Below, one piece after another: positions 16,974 through 28,500 of a stretch of DNA of 64,000 nucleotides (positions are counted from its first letter, which is position 1; each line of letters begins with the position of its first letter). This stretch comes from Candidatus Rhodoblastus alkanivorans (lineage in GTDB: Bacteria > Pseudomonadota > Alphaproteobacteria > Rhizobiales > Beijerinckiaceae). The stretch is from assembly GCF_022760755.1 (NCBI RefSeq), contig NZ_JAIVFP010000001.1, positions 947,501 through 1,011,500 on the forward strand, given 5' to 3'. The translations under genes were made by a program, and so were the position numbers. Under the pieces are notes generated by a model. It saw only the letters and a list, made by a program, of their open reading frames with translations, was not told the origin of the DNA and did not search any database.

Positions 16974-18107
16974 ATGGACTTGCCCGCGCCGCAGATCGCC
17001 GACGCCTTCCAGATCGTTTTGGAAAAGGGCGAGATCGTGCTCGAATTCGGCCGGGCCGAGGAATTGGGCCCGTCGGAAGGCGTGGTCGTCGCCGTGAGCG
17101 ACCGCGTCAGAATTCCTCTTGAAGCGGCGCGCCGGCTCGCTCAGACCTTGACCGAGGCCTTGAAGCCGCATCTCCAGGAGACGCGTCGGGTGGAGGCCAT
17201 GGGCCTGTCGCCGGCGGACGCGGCGCATGCGATGTCCGCGGGAGGACCTCGCGCCGGACAGCGGCCGCCCGATCGCTCCGGCGCGCAGGCCGCGACCTTG
17301 TTGGGGCTGGTCGGTGATTGGGGGGCGCCGCGCCTTTACGAGCGCTCGTTCCAGGCGAGCGAGGCGGAGCTCCGCTCGAACCGTTTTCTCCTGACCGTCA
17401 ATGCTTCCGATATCCCCGGCGACAAATGCGAAAGCGCGCTGGCGATTTGCGAGCGCATGGCCATGCCCGATCGCTTGCGCGACGAAGCGGCGCGCAATTT
17501 CGCAATGGCCAAATGCATTCATTTCGGCTTCGAGGGCGATGCGCGGAATATCGTCTGCAAACTCTATCTCGAGCGGGCCGTTCCGGCCGATGAAGCCGCC
17601 GCGGCCGCCTCTTCCGGCGAGGCCGTCCTGCTGCATCTCGCCTTCAAATGGAGTCTGATGCGCGCCGAGGCGGTGACGACCCGATATATGTGGCGGCCTT
17701 TCCTCGACGCGGACGGCGTCAGCGCGCGTCTGAAAGATATATATAGCGGCGGCAACGCCGAATCTCTGGCGATCGCCGAGGCCTTTCTGCGGCTCGCCGC
17801 AAGCCGCGCCGACGCCAGGGAGCTTCAGTTCCTCGAAGTCGAAGAAACCGAAAACGCCCGGCGCTCGTTCGATCTGAACCTCTACAACGCCAAATTGCAG
17901 GTGCGTGACGCAGACGCCCTTCTGCAGCGCGTCAGGAGCCGTTTCCATATTCGGCCGGGCCAGTTCCAGGCCTTATACGACCAAATCGGCGCCATGCCGC
18001 TCGGACATGTCGCCGGCGGTCTGCATCGCGACGGCGCCGATTTCTTCAATATCTATTATGGCGTCGTCGCCTTGCCACGTTTCAACGCGCAGATGAGCAA
18101 TAGTTGA
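16974..18107 (+). CDS. Protein with N-terminal DUF3467-like domain and unrecognised C-terminal domain
   Basis: A 377-residue cytosolic protein. Residues about 1-60 (FQIVLEKGEIVLEFG, then SDRVRIPLEAARRLAQTLTE) follow the same hairpin plus R-x-x-P-x-x-A-x-R-L helix pattern as the small DUF3467-like protein two genes upstream. A linker at about 75-105 leads to a 260-residue domain I do not recognise: RFLLTVNASDIPGDKC, CIHFGFEGDARNIVCKLYLE, LLHLAFKWSLM, and a C-terminal IYYGVVAL. The tail resembles that of the next gene's product (KSGYYGVF), suggesting the two are distant paralogues, perhaps duplicated subunits. The alternating CKLYLE-type strands hint at a barrel of alternating helices and strands. 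It starts at the ATG directly after the radical SAM stop. Confidence 0.75.
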   Translation: MDLPAPQIADAFQIVLEKGEIVLEFGRAEELGPSEGVVVAVSDRVRIPLEAARRLAQTLTEALKPHLQETRRVEAMGLSPADAAHAMSAGGPRAGQRPPDRSGAQAATLLGLVGDWGAPRLYERSFQASEAELRSNRFLLTVNASDIPGDKCESALAICERMAMPDRLRDEAARNFAMAKCIHFGFEGDARNIVCKLYLERAVPADEAAAAASSGEAVLLHLAFKWSLMRAEAVTTRYMWRPFLDADGVSARLKDIYSGGNAESLAIAEAFLRLAASRADARELQFLEVEETENARRSFDLNLYNAKLQVRDADALLQRVRSRFHIRPGQFQALYDQIGAMPLGHVAGGLHRDGADFFNIYYGVVALPRFNAQMSNS

Positions 18108-18145
18108 GCCCGGTGATCGAGGCGTAAATCTCGGAGCGCGGACAT

Positions 18146-19015
18146 ATGACGCTGGCGGAAAGAATCGAATATTCCTGCGAGACGGACCGCGCGCTCAATT
18201 ATTGCCTTTGGGAATACGACCGGCCCGCGCCAGCCGAGGACAAGTTCCGGTCGATCAATTTATTATATAATTCCTTCGCTTGGGCGGGCGTCGACGCTCA
18301 GGCCTACGCCATGGTCGATGCGCTGCGCGAGAAACTCGGGCCGTGGCGCTCGGTCTTCGGCGTCAAGCAGATCGCCGGGCGTCTCGCGTGGGAATTCTAT
18401 TTTTACGATTACCAGCGCCGCCAGCGCGAAATTTCCATGTCGCGTGTCCTCGACGCTCTGGCGCCCCTGGCGCGCTGCCGCATCTCCCCACCTGAATCCC
18501 TGAATTATTTCATGTTTTCGCTCGATATCGACGATGATCTGGCTTGTGGCAGGCGTGAGATCGACGTGATCCACATGTATGTCGGCAATCCGGGCAGCGA
18601 CGTTTCATCAGGGGTCGCCTATGCTTTGCGCGCCGGATCGACCCGGTTGGAGAATTTCTACTTTTTCTTCGACGCCACGACGCAATTGCGCGACGCCGCC
18701 AAGAAAATCGCCAATTCCGGCGTTTTCGACGAAACCATCGTTCCCCTCGACGCCGTGCTTCGTCCCGAGTTGCGCTCCTGCCGGACGATCTGCGTCGCCA
18801 ACAAACAGACCCATGATTGCGTCTATTTCTCCGGAATCGACGTCGATCAGCTGATCTGGTTCCTGGAATGGCAGGGTTATCCGCAGGAAATAAAGACGTT
18901 CGTTCACGATAACCGATCGCAGTTCGATCATCTTCTGTTTGACGCCGGGTTCGATTATCGGCTGCAGGATGGCGCGCTGCAGATCCTGAAGAGCGGTTAT
19001 TATGGCGTATTCTAG
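18146..19015 (+). CDS. Unrecognised cytosolic protein, last gene of the radical SAM operon
   Basis: A 289-residue protein without signal peptide or membrane segments, 38 bases after the preceding gene. Recognisable blocks are LAWEFYFYDYQRRQREISMS, YFMFSLDIDD, VIHMYVGNPGSDVSSGVAY, RLENFYFFFDATTQLRD, VANKQTHDCVYFSGIDVDQL and a C-terminal KSGYYGVF. Strands rich in aromatic residues alternate with helices, as in alpha-beta barrel (ABBA-type) enzymes, but I cannot match it to a family and do not assign an activity. The C-terminal 55 residues line up with those of the product of the upstream gene (P...F...L.H...G...R..G...YYGV). Its place beside methyltransferase and radical SAM genes suggests an enzyme acting on the same substrate. 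Confidence 0.75.
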   Translation: MTLAERIEYSCETDRALNYCLWEYDRPAPAEDKFRSINLLYNSFAWAGVDAQAYAMVDALREKLGPWRSVFGVKQIAGRLAWEFYFYDYQRRQREISMSRVLDALAPLARCRISPPESLNYFMFSLDIDDDLACGRREIDVIHMYVGNPGSDVSSGVAYALRAGSTRLENFYFFFDATTQLRDAAKKIANSGVFDETIVPLDAVLRPELRSCRTICVANKQTHDCVYFSGIDVDQLIWFLEWQGYPQEIKTFVHDNRSQFDHLLFDAGFDYRLQDGALQILKSGYYGVF

Positions 19016-19260
19016 CGCAATGCTTGCATGAAAGGATGGCGAAGAATCGCGGAATAGGCTCCGCCTTCTCTGTGGAATTTTCCGGCGGCCTGGGCAATTG
19101 GCTTGTCGAGGGCGAGCAGGAGCGGGGCGATCTTTCCGGCGCGTCGGAGGCGATCGGAAGTATTTTTATATGTTCAAACTTAAACTGTAAGAAACGGCTC
19201 ATAACTCGTGCAAAAGCAAAAAAATGTGACGTCGAAAACTTCCCGAACTGGATTTTGGTC

Positions 19261-19288
19261 TTGCAAAACGCCACGCCCGAGGTTTAAT
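19261..19288 (+). promoter_or_regulatory. Possible sigma-70-type promoter
   Basis: TTGCAA (19261-19266) and TTTAAT (19283-19288) with a 16-base spacer, inside the AT-rich part of the leader of the giant gene. The match to the -35/-10 consensus is moderate, and it was chosen because it is the best pair seen in the only AT-rich stretch upstream of the gene. Confidence 0.25.
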
Positions 19289-19304
19289 CTGGCCTTGAAC
19301 AATA

Positions 19305-19327
19305 TGGTCCTTAATCGAAGAGGACCA
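19305..19327. promoter_or_regulatory. Inverted repeat TGGTCC-N11-GGACCA
   Basis: A perfect 6-base inverted repeat with an 11-base centre, 17 bases downstream of the candidate -10 box and followed by a run of seven A. Its spacing fits an operator for a dimeric regulator or a hairpin in the 5' leader. With A rather than T downstream it is not a forward terminator. Confidence 0.35.
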
Positions 19328-19582
19328 AAAAAATATAGATTAGACCGAACGGGATTTCAGAGGGGGCGATGGATGTGAGCGGTTGCTGCGGGCAGGGTGA
19401 GATGGTCCGCAGAGGTTTTCAGGGGGCGCAAAAATAGTTCGTATTGATTTTCAAGCCACGGCCTTGGCCGGGGCATTGGCAGGCTGACCGATCGAGCCGG
19501 AGCGTCCGGTCGCTCGGCCGGCGTCTGGCGCTTCCGGAAAGCTTGCTTCACGTCGTTCGCCGTCGTTCCCGCACAGGAGACG

Positions 19583-22500
19583 ATGATGAAGCCGAATATT
19601 CGCCGCAAGCCTGCCGCGCCGGTTTTTAAAATCCCATCCTGGCGGGACATCGTCAGAAAATTCTCCTTCACGCGCTCCGATGCAATGGCGGCTTCAACGG
19701 CGGCGCGGGCTCCTCTTGATTCGAAGGCGGCCGAGAAGCCGTCGGGGCCGGAATATTTCCGCGCCAAGCCGAAGCGCCGTCCGGCTTACGCCCTGGAGCC
19801 GGTCGAGCCGCGCCTCTTGATGTCGGCCGACCTTTCCTATTCGACGGCGGCGTCAGGGCAGGCCTTCTATCTCGTCGCGACGGGCGCGCGAAGCTTTGCT
19901 CTCGATCTCAATTCGGCCGGCGGAGCGCAAGTCGCCACATTCACGCAGGCCGGGTCAGATAACAGCGTTTCGATCGACTTGAGCACGTCCCTCGGCCTGT
20001 CGAATTCGAATACGCTTCATGTCGATCTCGATACGTTCAATCTGCTGAATTCATCATTTTTCAGCCCCAATGGCGGTCTGGTCATTTCGTTCGAAGAAGG
20101 CAAGGCGATCGCCGGCGGCTCCACGTCCAACCCGGATCACCTCAGCGTCGATGCGGCGACAAATCCGAATATCGGCTTCGGCATTTCCATCACCAGCGAT
20201 TCCGATATTACGACCTCGGGCCACGCCAGCATCACTGGCGATTTTTCGCTCACTTCGTCCCAAAAAGCTTCCGACGCCCTGACCAGCGGCCTTTTCGTCT
20301 TCAACAACGCCGGGGTCACCCTGAGCGGCGCCAATTATCAGGTTTCCGGCGCGTTCAAGGCGACCGCGCATGACGACGTGACCGCTTCCACAAATGGCCT
20401 CGGGATGAGCGCCATTTCGGGCGCGCTGATCTCGAACAATTCGACGTCGACGATCGCCATAACCAATAATTCCGTCGTCAACGCCGGCAGCATCGAGCTC
20501 GATTCCAAGATCGACGGGACGATGACCGCGGCCGCGGATCAGGCGACGGTGCAATTGGTCGTGATTCAGGGGGCGGCCGATCCGGAAGTGGCAATCGACG
20601 GCAGTTCACAGCTCATCGCCGCCACGGTGACGGCGACCGCCGAGTCGAATGTCACGATCAGCGCCACGACGACGCCGGGCGGCGGCGGCAGCGCGTCCGC
20701 CGATGCGGCGATCTCGAATGTGACCTATTCCAGCGGCGCGACTCTGACCGTAACGGGCGGCGCTCTGGTCAATGCGACCTCCGGCGCGGCCAATCTGAAC
20801 GCCAACAGCACGCTCGATGCGACGACCAAGGGCGACGCGAGCGGCGCCAGCGCCGGCGCCGGCGTCGCGGTTTCAACCATCTATGGCGACACGATCGCCA
20901 AGGTCGACAATGCGACCGTCGACGGCGGCTCCGTCACCATCGGCGCCTCGACGGACCGCACGATCACGGTCGAGGCCAAGTCCTCGCAGGGCGGCTCGTC
21001 GGGCAGTTCCGGCGACGCTTCCGGCGAGAGCAATTACACCAGCCAGAAGACCTTGTCGGACAATAACGCTTCGACCAGCGACGGAAGCATTTCCGTGGCG
21101 GGCGCGGTGGCGGTCAGCGTCGATACGGGCGCGACCACGGCCTATGTGAACAATGGAACGATCAACGCCGGCGCCGGCGCCGCCTCGGTGACGGCGGCTT
21201 CCGCCGACAATGCGTCGGTCACCGCCGACGGCTCCTCCACGACCTCCGGCGCGACCGGCGTCGGCGTGGGCGTCGGCGTCAATGTCGCGGTCCGCGACGC
21301 GGACGCTTATCTGACCGGAGCCGACGACATCACCGCCGGAACTCTGGGCGTGACCGTCACAGCCCCGAGGACGACCAGCTTCACCACCGACGCCACCTCC
21401 GGCGCGGGCGGGGCGTCGAATGTGGGCGTCGCGGGTTCTCTCGCCGTCAATGTGACCGTGCTTGAGCACAAGGCCTATATCGACGACAGCGCGACCGTCA
21501 CCTTGCATGGCGATCCCGATGTCACCATCAGCGCCGATGCGGATGTCGAAAGCACAGCCTCGGCCAAGCCGGCCGACGGGGGCGGCGACGCGACCAAGGT
21601 CGGAATCGGCGCCTCCGTCGCCTTCAACTATGGCGAGGATACGACTGCCGGCTACATCGGCAATTCGGTGACGCTGACCGGCGCGCATGGCTTGGAGCTC
21701 GACGCCAACGCCAACCACGTGATGGAGACGGAGGCGCAGAACGGCGGCAAGGGAGCCACGGCGATCACGCCGGTGGTCGCGATCGCGGTCGCCGACAATG
21801 ACGCGCATACGACCGTCGGAGCCAACTCCAATCTTTCGATCGGCGGCGATTTCAAGGCGAGCTCCACGCTTGGCGACAATGTCGTGACCAATGCCGAGGG
21901 CGACACCAAATCGTCGAGCACCGGAGTCGGCATTTCGATTGCGCTGAATGTCGTCAACGATTCCTCGCTTTCGACGACATACAGCGACATTGCGGCCGGC
22001 GGCGCCGCCGCTTTCCTTTCGACCCTGATGTCGGCGAGCCAATCGACCGCCAAGGCGAGCGTCGCCGGCGGCGAGGCCGACGACGGCAGCAATAGTGACG
22101 GCAAGGGCGGCAGCGGCAGCCAGCAGGTCGACAACAAGACCAACAGCCAGAAGAGCTTCGCCGACAGCGAGGCGAGCACGGCCGCCGGCAAGGCGAAGAG
22201 CGGCACGACGACCAAGGGGACGGAGGGCGACAAGTCTCCGTCCGCCTCGACTTCGAGCGGCACGGTCAGTGTGGCGGGCGCCATCGCCGTGAATATCGAG
22301 CTTGGCTCGTCCACGGCCTTCATCGGCGATTCGCGGAATGTCACCGCCTCGGGCGGCGAACTCAGCGTGAAGTCCTCGGCCATTGTCGACGGAACCGCGG
22401 CGGCGACCGGCTCCGCGGTGATCGGCGAGAAGGAATTCAACGCCGCGGACGTCGGCTCCGGCGGCAATGTCGATTACGCCAACAGCACGATCAATCTCGG

Positions 22501-25500
22501 CGCCAACAGCGGCCTCGGCAATGGCGCGGAGGTCACCTATTTCCAGGGCGAGGGCGGCACGGCGATCGGCAACCTCACCGAAGACGCGACCTATTACGTC
22601 CATGACACCGGCGGCGGCAAATTCCGCCTTTACGCCAAGCAGAGCGACGCCCAGGCCGGCAATGGCAATTACATCCATTTCGACAGCAGCAAGCAAGGCG
22701 CGGGCGCGATGCAGGCCCTGCGCGGGGCGGGCGCGGGCGGCGTCGGGGTCGGCGTCGGCGTCGCGATCAATTACGCCAACGCCAAGAATCTCGCTTATGT
22801 CGGCCAGGCGACGATCGACGCGCGGGGCCTCGACATCGAGGCGACGCAGGGCGAGCGCGCGCTGACCTTCGATCCGAACGCGAAGGTCGATACGGCGCAG
22901 AACACCATCGACGTCGGCCCCTCGGGGCTGCGGACCGGCGACGCTGTCGTCTATCACGCGACCAGCGGCCATTCGGCGATTTCGGGCCTGACGGACGGCG
23001 AGACCTATTACGTCAACGTTCAGGACGACGGCACGCTCAAGCTTTACGACACGCAGGACCACGCGGAGGCTGGCGGGACGACTGGCCTGATGATCCTGTC
23101 TTCGGTCGCCGGGACCGGAGCGGCCGACACTCTGGTCGAGAAGAGCGATCGTTTCGGCGCCTGGGCGACTTCGGGCGCGGGCGGCGGCAATATCGGCGTC
23201 GCCGGCTCGCTGGCGATCAATGTCACCTTTACCGACACGGAAGCCGACGCCGGCTATCCTGCAGGCGGCCTCGGCGTCCCGAGCGCCACGCTTCACGGCG
23301 GGGAATTGAAGCTCGCGGCGGATGCGGACGTGGCCAACGTCGCCAAAGCGCTGCCGGCGGACGGCGGCGGCGACGGGACCAAGGTCGGCGTCGGCCTGTC
23401 GGTCGCGATCAATTACGGCCAGAATGCTGCTTTGGCCCAGATGGCGGACGGCGCGTCGATCACGGGCGCCGGCGATGTCACCCTCGACGCCAGCCTCGGC
23501 CAGGACATGGACACCGAGGCGAAAAACGGGGCGAAGGGGTCGGTCGGCGTCACCCCGGTGGTCGCGGTTTCGGTCACCAATAATGACGTCGAGGCAAAGA
23601 TCGGCGCTCAGGGCGCGGCGGGTCTTCTGAGCTTCAGCGGCGCGCTCGACGACAAGGCGGCGTTGCAGGACAAGGTCATCACGACGGCCGAGGGCGACAC
23701 CGAATCCGAGGATGTCGGCGTCGGCATTTCGGTTGCTGTCTCGGTCGTCAACGACACCGCGATCGCGACCACGGCGCGCGACCTGAACGGCGCGGGGGCG
23801 GGCGACGTCAGCTTCGCCGCCAGCACGATCTCGCTCAGCGAATCCAGCGCCAAGGCCGGGGTCAAGGGCGGCCAGGGCGACAACGGATCCGGTAATCATT
23901 CCGACAATGGGACGGACCAGTCAGTCGACAATACGACCAATAAGGAAACCAGCAACGCCGACACGACCTCGAAGGAGGTCAATTCGAACGCCAAGGGAAC
24001 GCAAGGCGCCAGCAGCAGCAAGGGCAAGACGTCTGACGGCGGCGTCAGCGTCGCCGGCGCGGTCGCGGTCACGATCGAGAATGGAACGGCCAAGGCCTAT
24101 ATTCCGGATTCGCGCCACGTCACCGCTGGCGGCGCGCTCGCGGTGACCTCGGCGGCCAATGTCGACGGCCACGCCATGGCCGACGGCAGCGCGGCGGGCA
24201 CGGCGAAAGTGGGCGTCGGCGCGGCGGTTTCCGTCGATGTCGCTCACGTGACCAATCTCGCCTATATTGGCAATGCGACAGTCATCAACGCCGCCGGCCT
24301 GACCGTGTCCGCCACCATGGCGCAGCGCGAAATCAATATGGATCCGACGACCAAACAAGTCGTCGACACGACCGGCGACACCATCTTCCTCGGCCTGAAC
24401 TCGGGTCTGAAGACCGGCGATGAAGTTCTTTATGACGGTGTGACAGGTGGCGGCAGCGATATTAGCGGGCTGCACAGCACCGACAGTTATTACGTCAACG
24501 TCGGCGAAGACGGCAAGGTCAAACTCTACGATACGAAGGAAAATGCTGAGAACGGCGGAACAGCTGGGCTCAAGAATCTGACATCCCAAGGTTCGGGCAC
24601 GCAGACATTCTATAAATATGTCACTGTCGCCGGCGTAAGCGCCCCGGATCTTCTCGACCCGATCAATTTCCAAGGCAACGGGCAATATACGGTCCTCGAT
24701 CTGGGCGAGGGGTCCGGGCTGCGCACGGGCGACGCCATCGTCTATGACGCCAAGGGCGGCGCGTCGATCACCAATCTGACCAGCGGCGATACTTATTATG
24801 TGATCGAACTCGGCGCCGGCGAATTCCAGCTCGCGGCCTCCCGCAATGACGCCATCGACGGCAAGGCGATCACGATCTCCGGCAATGGCAATGACAGCCA
24901 GAAGCTGATCGACCAATCCGATTCCTTCATCACCACGGCGAAATCCGGCGGCGGCGGCAGCAGCGTCGGCGTCGCGGGCTCGGTGGCGGTCAATGTCGTC
25001 ACCACGGATACGGAGGCGGTCGTCGGCTTGACGCCGGGCTCTGCCGGCCCCAGCACGGCGAGCCTGACGGTCAATGGCGACGTCAGCATCGCCTCCGCCG
25101 TCTCCATGACCAATTTCTCCGCGGCGACGCCGTCGGACGGCGGCGGCAAGGGCGACAAGGTCGGAATCGGCGCTTCGGTCGCGATCAATGTGATCAACAA
25201 CACGGTCAATTCGGAGATCGCAGATGGCGTGGCGTGGTCGGGAACGGCGGGCGCGTTCTCGCTCACGGCGTCGTCGGTCGATTACGTCTTCACCCATGGT
25301 CAGAACGGCGCCTCGGGCGGTTCGGCGGCGATCGGCGTCGGCGCTTCGGTTGCGGTCATCAACGATACGGTGACGGCCTATGTCGGCACGGGCGGGACCA
25401 TTACTGGCTCCGGCGACGTCACCATTTCCGCCACTCATGACGGCGAATTCAAGACAGAGGCCGACGCGGAGGCCAACAGCGACAGCGTCGCAATCGGGGC

Positions 25501-28500
25501 CTCGGTCGGCGTCGCCGTCATCAACGAGAATGTCACCGCGCAACTCGCGCGCAGCATGACCACCACGGGCGGCGCCTTCACGCTAATGGCCAATTCGACG
25601 GCGATCAGCGACGTCCAGGCCGTCGCGGCCTCCGGCGGCGAGAAGAAGGACGACACCCAGGAACAGAACAGCAAGAGCGGCAAGTCGGGCGCCGATGGCC
25701 AGGTCGATCACCAGGTCAACGACAATTCGACCACGTCGAGCTCCAGCACCCAGAATATGCCTTCCGCCTCGGACAGCGCCGGTCAGGGCAATTCCAAATC
25801 CAATTCCGAATCCGGCGAAGGCGGCAGCGGCGTCGGCATCGCGGCGGCGGTCGGCGTCAGTGTCATGTCGGTCACGGCGGCGGCCAGCGTCACCAATTCG
25901 GCTGTCATCACCGCCAAAGCCAAATCCGCGAAGATCGACTCGGAATCCGACGTCGAATCGACCGCCAAGGGCGTTGGCACGGCCATCAATCTCAGCAGCG
26001 GCAATGTGAATATCGCCGCGGGCGTCGGCCTGAATGTGATCAACGCCACCAACAAGGCGCATGTCGACACGGGGTCGAAGGTCGATGCTGACGGGATCAC
26101 GATCCAGGCGATCACGCCGGCCGGAAAGTCGGACAATTTCGTCGCCTGGGGCGCCGCGGCGGGCGGCGGCTCGGGCGACGTCGGCGTCGCCGGCTCGGTC
26201 GGCCTCAACATCATCAATAATTTCGACACCGAGGCCTATGCCGCCAGCGGTTCGACGCTGAATTCAACAGCGGGCGTGAATGTCACCGCCAATGCGACCC
26301 TGGCGCCGCAAACCGTCGCGGCGGGCGTCGGCTTCTCCGAGGGGACAGCGGTCGGCGTCGCGGTTTCAGTCGCCGTGCTCAACGTCACCACCACCGCCTA
26401 TATCGCCGGCGCTTCGGACGCCAGCGGCGCGACGGCGATTTACGCCGAGACCGATGTCAATCGCTCGACGATCGACATTCCGATGCTGCCGGATTCGCTG
26501 AAGCCCTCGGCGACCACGATCGCGGTCGCAGGCGGGGCGAGCACGGGCGACGTCGGCGTCGGCGGCGCGGTCACGGTCGATGTCTTCAACCTGACGACCA
26601 AGGCCTATGTCGACGATTCCGCACAGATTAACCAGAACGTGGGCATCCTCGGCTCGGGCCAGACCCTTTCGGTTCATGCGGTCAACAACACCGACATCAC
26701 GACGATCGCCGGCGCGCTCGGCCTGACCACCGGTTCGGCGGGCATCGGTGCCAGCGTCGATGTCGAGGTCCTCGACAAGACGACCTACGCCTATATCGGC
26801 GACGCCAGCGTCAGGGCGGGCGGCAAGGTCGATGTGAAGGCCGACGCCGAAGAGAATATGCTGCTCATCGTCATGACGGCGGGCGGCGCCGACACGGCCG
26901 GCGTCGCGGGTTCGGTCGCGGTCGCCGACATCCATGGCGACACCAGGGCCTATCTCGCCGACGGTGGAACGCTCAACGGCAATGGCGTCGACACATTCGC
27001 GGCGACCGACGCCTTCACGATCACCCCGCTCGCCGGCGCCATCGGCCTCGGCGGCACGGCGGGCGTCGGAGCGGTGGCGGCGATCATGCTACATACCGAC
27101 AACACGCTCGCCTATGTCGGCGCCAATACGCATGTGACGGCGGACGGGTTGAACGTCACGGCCACGGAGAGCGAGGACATTCTTTCGATCGCGGTCGATG
27201 CGGGCGTCGGCGGCGACGCCGGCGTCGCAGGCTCGGCGCCGATCAATATTCTGAACGAAACGACCACGGCCTATATCGGGCACGGCGCGAATATCACGAT
27301 CACGACCGGCGGCGTCGATGTCGCGGCGTCCGACACGACCTCGGTGATTTCGGTCGCGGGCTCGCTGGCCGGCAGCGGCGGCGCCAGCGTCGGCGTCGGC
27401 GCCGATGTCGGGACCTACAGCAAGACGACCTACGCCTATATCGATTCCGGCGTGACCCTGACCGCCGACGGCGACATCCAGGTCACCGCCAATTCTCAGG
27501 AAAATCTGATTTCGGTCGCGGCCGGCATCGCGGTCGGCCAGGTTTCGGTCGGCGTCGACGCCGGGGTCCACATTTTCAACGTGAACACGCTCGCCTTCAT
27601 CGGCCACGACAACGATTCCAACGACAATTCGACCTATTACAACAATGCCGTCAATTACGGCGCCGGCAATGTGACGGCCGGCGGCAGCGTCGTGATATCG
27701 GCCAACGAGGCCAGCAAGATCACCGAAGTTGTCGGCGACCTCGCCGTCGGCGAGGTCGGCGTCGCCGCGGGCGCCGGCGTCAATGTCTTCAGCAAGGACA
27801 CGAAGTCTTTCATCGGCGACGGCGCCAATGTGAGCGGGAAGGGCAACGGCCTCGGCCTGGCGGTGAACACCGGGCGCATCGACACGGGCGTCGACAATTC
27901 CGCGCCGACATTCACGCCCAATGCGGGCGGAACCTTCGCGTCGAGCGCCGTCAGCACGGGCGCGGGCACGATTCACCTCGGTACGGGGACCGGTCTGAAA
28001 ACGGGCGACCAGGTCGCCTATAACGCCGGCGACGGCGGCGCGGCGATTCATGGCCTGACGAGCGGCGCCGATTATTACGTCCGCGACATCGGCGGCGGCA
28101 ATTTCAAGCTTTACAACACCAGGGCCGACGCCGAAGCCAACAGCAACGCGATCGCCTTCACCTCGCAAGGAGCGGGCTCGAACCAGTCGATCAAAGCGGC
28201 CCAGGGCATCGAAGGCAGCACTGCGGGTTCGTCCGCCATTCAGTCGGCGCAGTCGGGCGACCGTTCGTCCTTCCAGTCGGGAGGGCAGGTGGGGACGCCG
28301 CAAATCAGCGGCATGGATCTCACCGGCAGCGGCCAGAGCCAGTCGGTCAACGATCCGGCCTTCCAGGGCGCGCGCACGACTTCGGTCGATCAGCAAAGCG
28401 GCTTCCACGGCGTTGCGGTCGCCGCCACCAATCAGGACGAGATCACCTCGCTGGTGCTCACTTTGGGCGGCGGCGTGGTCGGCGTGGCCGTGTCGGCGGG

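Larger units (their letters stand above)
19016..19582. other. Long leader region of the giant-protein gene
   Basis: A 567-base gap, the longest in the window. About 19150-19350 is markedly AT-rich relative to everything around it and contains a promoter-like pair and an inverted repeat (separate entries). An 87-codon frame at 19024-19287 exists but lacks a recognisable family, and its codon use is not convincing. The last 230 bases up to the start codon are GC-rich again and could be a long 5' untranslated leader, as often seen for very large surface-protein genes. A ribosome site AGGAG lies 4 to 8 bases before ATG 19583. Confidence 0.6.

Noticed and set aside
18146-19015. Calling this gene a peptide prenyltransferase
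   Set aside because: Strand pattern and context suggested an ABBA-type fold, but no specific motif could be matched, so no function is assigned.
19024-19287. 87-codon frame in the leader of the giant gene
   Set aside because: No family, no good ribosome site, and it runs through the AT-rich promoter-like stretch; treated as non-coding.
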